Part shown: piece by piece, positions 33,014 to 35,517 of the stretch
Position numbering within the stretch: position 1 is the stretch's first letter
Layout: every line of letters begins with the position of its first letter
From: a virus
Direction: 5' to 3' (one strand)
Length of the DNA: 35,517 nucleotides
Virus record (IMG/VR): IMGVR_UViG_3300025874_002696
Coordinates: 1 to 35,517 of that record
Position numbers and translations under genes: made by a program
Notes under the pieces: generated by a model
The model's database searches: none
Told to the model about the DNA's origin: nothing
Seen by the model: the letters and a program-made list of their open reading frames with translations, nothing else

Positions 33014-33919
33014 TTACATGTACATATTTACATAGCTCTTGTCCTCTTCCTGTACAAATGTTTCCAACATGGCTTTGCTCACATGCTCCTTTGATAGGCA
33101 CCTGCTTTGTTTTCTCCTGTTCCAGAACTCCTTCGAATAGGCCAACTTTGCTTTGAATGCTATGTTTTCAGTGTCTCCACCAGCGTGCTTAAACTTATCA
33201 AAGTTCTCGTGGAACAATTCCTTTACATTTTTGTCGCACTTCCAGTTGTACTTTTTCAACTGAGATTCAAAAATACTGTACAATTCATTTGCGGAATACG
33301 GTTCAATCGTAAAGGTCCATCCAAACCGCCGCCTCAATCCTGGATTGCTCTCAAACACCCGTTCGTTCAACTCCTTCTCGTAACCAGCCAGGATGATGAT
33401 CGTCTTCCCCTTCTCCTCGCTCAAAAACGCATTGATCTGGTCCAATGCCTCCTTCCCATAGTCGTCCTTTTCCCCGTTCATCAGAGAGTACGCCTCGTCA
33501 ATGAATATCACCGATCCAGACAGCTTGTCCAATAGTTTTTTCGTTTTTGAGGCCGTATGACCCATATATGTCCCTACTAGATCAGAGCGATGTACAATTG
33601 TGAATTCAGTATCTTCATCGAAAATATCGAGAGACGCCCATATGTTGAACAGCACTTCGGCAGCAGTCGTTTTACCACACCCAGGTGGTCCCTGTAGCAC
33701 CGTGTTCAGATAATGTTCGTCCATTTTGCCGTTGTTTGTCAATATAAATTGAATCTGTGCCACAACCGCCTCTTTTAACGTATCCATGCCGATTAATGAG
33801 TTCAAACGCCTCAGGTGCTTGTTCAGTCTCTTGTAGGGTGCCTTTTTCCGCGTGTAGAAGATCATTTCTTCGAGGGGCGTTTTTTGTATAACCTGGTGTC
33901 GTTTTCGTTTTCGTTGCAT
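33014..33919 (-). CDS. AAA+ ATPase, CbbX/SpoVK-like
   Basis: A 301-residue AAA protein: a short basic N-terminus, LNSLIGMDTLKEAV, Walker A GPPGCGKTTAAE (about 75), Walker B SVIFIDEAYSL (about 135), sensor and arginine-finger region NPGLRRRFGWTF, and a C-terminal lid. The IFIDEAYSL and GLRRRF combination is typical of the CbbX/SpoVK group, hexameric remodellers that are also found in giant viruses. Motifs are intact, so ATP hydrolysis is expected. The substrate is unknown; protein-complex remodelling is the family theme. Its start is two bases from the stop of the upstream RING gene, so its promoter lies in that gene. Confidence 0.88.
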   Translation of the reverse strand: MQRKRKRHQVIQKTPLEEMIFYTRKKAPYKRLNKHLRRLNSLIGMDTLKEAVVAQIQFILTNNGKMDEHYLNTVLQGPPGCGKTTAAEVLFNIWASLDIFDEDTEFTIVHRSDLVGTYMGHTASKTKKLLDKLSGSVIFIDEAYSLMNGEKDDYGKEALDQINAFLSEEKGKTIIILAGYEKELNERVFESNPGLRRRFGWTFTIEPYSANELYSIFESQLKKYNWKCDKNVKELFHENFDKFKHAGGDTENIAFKAKLAYSKEFWNRRKQSRCLSKEHVSKAMLETFVQEEDKSYVNMYM

Positions 33920-33921
33920 CT

Positions 33922-34398
33922 TTATATGTGAATTTCCTGTTTATATATAGTCGTTTCGCACACTGGGCACACATCACTGTATTTCACCGATCGTTCGATA
34001 CATTTTTTATGAAAGATGCACGAACAATTATGTAACATTATTTTGTGCCCATTGTGCTCCATACAAATAGGACACGGTGTCTTCTTAAAGGTTAATCTAC
34101 CAATCACCGAAAAATCCACTTGTCTTGGTTTTATATCCAACCAGTATTGATCCATCGAATCGCTATTCACTGCATTCAATTGATCCTGTAAGGTAGGGAC
34201 CTTTATTATCATGTCATATTCCTCCCACGTGTCCTCGCGCCTCCAAATACCTAAAATTAGATTGCGCATTTCAAGGGATGTCATTAACACGCCATTCTTT
34301 TTGAACTCATTGGCGTAGAGGCCCAGAACAAGGTAGTCGATTCGAGGGAGACATGGGAGAGTATGGGTCCGAAATACATAGTACGGTGCCATCTGCAT
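33922..34398 (-). CDS. RING-finger protein, possible E3 ubiquitin ligase
   Basis: A 158-residue protein with an uncharacterised N-terminal domain (about 1-105) and a C-terminal RING: CPIC, then CSCIFHKKC, then CPVC. Ligand order is C-C-C-C-H-C-C-C: the fourth ligand, normally His or Cys, is Cys in a tight C-x-C, giving a C4HC3-like order but with shorter spacing than MARCH-type RINGv domains. RING proteins usually bring an E2 to a substrate. The N-terminal domain has no known family and may select the target. The next ATG (codon 3) is an equally possible start. It is next to the AAA ATPase on the same strand. Confidence 0.75.
   Translation of the reverse strand: MQMAPYYVFRTHTLPCLPRIDYLVLGLYANEFKKNGVLMTSLEMRNLILGIWRREDTWEEYDMIIKVPTLQDQLNAVNSDSMDQYWLDIKPRQVDFSVIGRLTFKKTPCPICMEHNGHKIMLHNCSCIFHKKCIERSVKYSDVCPVCETTIYKQEIHI
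33937..33950 (-). promoter_or_regulatory. TATA-like element for AAA ATPase gene, inside RING gene
   Basis: In the minus sense CTATATATAAAC lies about 20-30 bases before the AAA ATPase ATG, within the last codons of the RING gene. It matches the TATA-like elements seen before other starts, so the ATPase can be transcribed independently despite the two-base gap. This constrains the C-terminal sequence of the RING protein. Confidence 0.45.
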
Positions 34399-34431
34399 AG
34401 AAATAGTAGTTATTATATAGTATTTATGTGG

Positions 34432-35190
34432 TTACTGTGGGGCCCAACCACCATCTTCGTGTAGGGGGCGGGCTTTGTTGCAGGCATTGTGGCAGGCGGT
34501 GCGCAACCTGTATTGAACGATGGACCATTGTTCAAATGACAGTGCCTTTGGGGTTTTGGTGTGTTTTAGATCGACCATCATCTGGCACAGCAAATCCCAC
34601 AGTTCGTTGTCGAATTCAAGCTTCCAGGCCCTGCATTTCTTTGGACCCCACGAACAGAAAATTACCTTGTCGTTGCCAGAGCATGCCATTTCCAGGTACA
34701 TCTGTGGGACATAGTAGTACGTAGTTTTGGTATTGCAACGTCTACTTTTCCCAGGGCACTTTATTTCAATGCACCCCTGTTCGTACGAGTTTCCCAGGTC
34801 GTCGGTCAGGTGATAGAATCCATCGGGGGAAGATGCCAGCCATTGTACCGACGAATGCTGTACCATTGGAGCTTCCATTGCAAATAGGTTTGGAACGTTG
34901 TCAATCAACACCCTGAGTGCGAAATCTTCGTGGTCACGGCCCCATTTCACCCACTTTTGTTGTTCGGGGGTAAATGGATCCTTCTTACGTCCTTCGAACA
35001 CTTCTTCGTAGAATTTAACCCGTTCTTCTTGAGTTTTGATGAATAGGAACTGGGAGAGTTTTGAGCCAGACAGTTTGCCGCGCCGTCGTTCAAACCATTC
35101 TGGACTTAACTGTTCTGGTTCGTCTATCCCCTGGTCCGCCAATGAGAAAAATCGATCGTGATTCAATGGAGATTCTTGTTGTTCTTGCAT
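34432..35190 (-). CDS. YqaJ/lambda-type exonuclease
   Basis: A 252-residue nuclease of the YqaJ viral recombinase family (PD-(D/E)XK fold). Visible core: SPEWFERRRGKLSGSKLSQFL (first-helix motif), WVKWGRDHEDFALRVL, WLASSPDGF with catalytic Asp at about 117, IEIKCPGKSRR with Glu and Lys at about 140, and YYVPQMYLEMA with the conserved Gln. All active-site residues are present. Such enzymes resect double-stranded DNA 5'-3' and work with a strand-annealing protein in recombination-dependent replication; the SSB-like protein at 23481 is a possible partner. Its promoter region contains the second 209-bp repeat and the shared motif. Confidence 0.9.
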   Translation of the reverse strand: MQEQQESPLNHDRFFSLADQGIDEPEQLSPEWFERRRGKLSGSKLSQFLFIKTQEERVKFYEEVFEGRKKDPFTPEQQKWVKWGRDHEDFALRVLIDNVPNLFAMEAPMVQHSSVQWLASSPDGFYHLTDDLGNSYEQGCIEIKCPGKSRRCNTKTTYYYVPQMYLEMACSGNDKVIFCSWGPKKCRAWKLEFDNELWDLLCQMMVDLKHTKTPKALSFEQWSIVQYRLRTACHNACNKARPLHEDGGWAPQ

Positions 35191-35253
35191 TTAGATTGAG
35201 ATTAAGAGCCTTATATACTCTAAATTCTATTTCTGTGTAACAATTGTGAAGTG

Positions 35254-35273
35254 CACGTGGTTTAAACCATGTG
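35254..35273. repeat. 20-base near-perfect palindrome CACGTGGTTTAAACCATGTG
   Basis: Each half is the reverse complement of the other, apart from one G/T pair. It lies 64 bases upstream of the YqaJ start and just outside the motif pair. A protein-binding site is likely; no counterpart was seen beside copy A of the 209-bp repeat. Confidence 0.6.
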
Positions 35274-35288
35274 ACATGGCATAGTTAC

Positions 35289-35318
35289 GGTCGTAGGCCG
35301 ATAGATTTACCTACGACC
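35289..35318. promoter_or_regulatory. Inverted pair GGTCGTAGG / CCTACGACC upstream of YqaJ gene
   Basis: Perfect 9-base arms at 35289-35297 and 35310-35318 with a 12-base spacer, about 100-128 bases upstream of the exonuclease ATG. The right arm belongs to a full CCTACGACCCA and starts the 209-bp repeat. The arrangement mirrors the pair before the SSB-like gene. Confidence 0.6.
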
Positions 35319-35517
35319 CATCCCATAAAAGCCGTACGCTATTTCTATGTCATAAAAACCGTTAATGGTATTGCCTATTCTTAAAAATAGATAGCAAAAA
35401 CCGTATAGTCGCTAAGTACAAACGACCCCAAAAAAATACATGCACACAGGCAATTTTGGGGTTTTTGACAGGTGAATACTATCCATAATACAGGTAATAA
35501 TTGATGACAGCAGGAAC
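35309..35517. repeat. 209-bp direct repeat, copy B (cut by window end)
   Basis: Gap-free match to 22688-22896, with the last stretch (from CAGGCAATTTTGGGG) identical up to the final base of the window. Because the identity reaches the last base, the true repeat probably extends further right. The AAAAACCGT words and the CCCCAAAA/TTTTGGGG pairing are conserved in both copies. Confidence 0.9.

Larger units (their letters stand above)
35191..35517. other. Non-coding right end of window with repeat copy and palindromes
   Basis: No gene is visible in these 327 bases. They hold a short AT-rich leader for the YqaJ gene, a 20-base palindrome, an inverted pair of the shared motif and the second copy of the 209-bp repeat. 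The window ends inside the repeat. Confidence 0.7.

Noticed and set aside
1-35517. Circular molecule or terminal redundancy
   Set aside because: The first bases do not match the sequence that follows the repeat copy at 22896, and no overlap between window ends is seen.
1-35517. Bacterial phage or plasmid origin
   Set aside because: No ribosome-binding sites; TBP, FYVE, Rab-like, RING and MSH6-like modules and TATA-like promoters are eukaryotic or eukaryotic-virus traits.

Overview
The window looks like part of a large double-stranded DNA virus of a eukaryote (Nucleocytoviricota-like), probably infecting a unicellular host. It combines a family B DNA polymerase of the eukaryotic/viral delta type, a TATA-box binding protein, a YqaJ/lambda-type exonuclease, an SNF2 helicase and a CbbX-type AAA ATPase with many secreted or membrane proteins and captured eukaryotic cell-biology modules (Rab-like GTPase, FYVE finger fused to a Vps34-like lipid kinase, MSH6-like domain). 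Genes are tightly packed on both strands, without introns or bacterial ribosome-binding sites. Most start codons follow an AT-rich TATA-like element by about 10-35 bases. No capsid, RNA polymerase or packaging gene is visible, so the family cannot be fixed; a mirusvirus or a related marine lineage remains possible.

Layout. 1-4.9 kb: a truncated basic protein, a multi-pass membrane protein, a TLC-domain protein, two small secreted proteins (one with a thyroglobulin type-1 signature), a CREST/TMEM8-type seven-helix protein, asparagine synthetase and a SemiSWEET-size PQ-loop protein. 5-13.3 kb: an 814-residue acidic protein with a duplicated ankyrin-like module, convergent with a 1944-residue membrane glycoprotein candidate. 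13.3-17.5 kb: a divergent pair encoding a Rab-like GTPase and a FYVE-PI3-kinase fusion, then a type II membrane protein and a secreted M14 carboxypeptidase. 17.4-22.6 kb: two unknown genes, a possible PD-(D/E)XK nuclease, a free-standing MSH6-like MutS domain I and DNA polymerase B, all on the minus strand. 22.6-23.5 kb: a long non-coding region with repeats and a perfect 19-bp inverted repeat. 23.5-30.3 kb: a probable ssDNA-binding protein, a small membrane protein, a GIY-YIG endonuclease, TBP, two coiled-coil proteins flanking an SMARCAL1-like helicase, a DEDDh exonuclease and another coiled-coil protein. 30.3-35.2 kb: a secreted Cys-rich protein, a second CREST-type protein, a glycosylation-array protein, the AAA ATPase, a RING protein and the YqaJ exonuclease. 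The window ends inside a second copy of a 209-bp repeat first seen beside the polymerase.

How the genes fit together. Replication and transcription genes (polymerase, SSB-like, TBP, SNF2, YqaJ) share an upstream motif, CCTACGACCCA or close variants, about 90-120 bases from their start codons. I did not notice it in the spacers of the membrane-protein genes, which suggests a replication-gene regulon. A second theme is host membranes and lipids: the FYVE-PI3-kinase and Rab pair could build a PI3P-marked compartment, while the TLC and CREST proteins, PQ-loop protein, giant glycoprotein and secreted proteins point to an enveloped virus that remodels lipids. The strongest novel candidates are the self-recognising PI3P kinase/Rab pair and the polymerase/MSH6-domain/possible-nuclease gene run.
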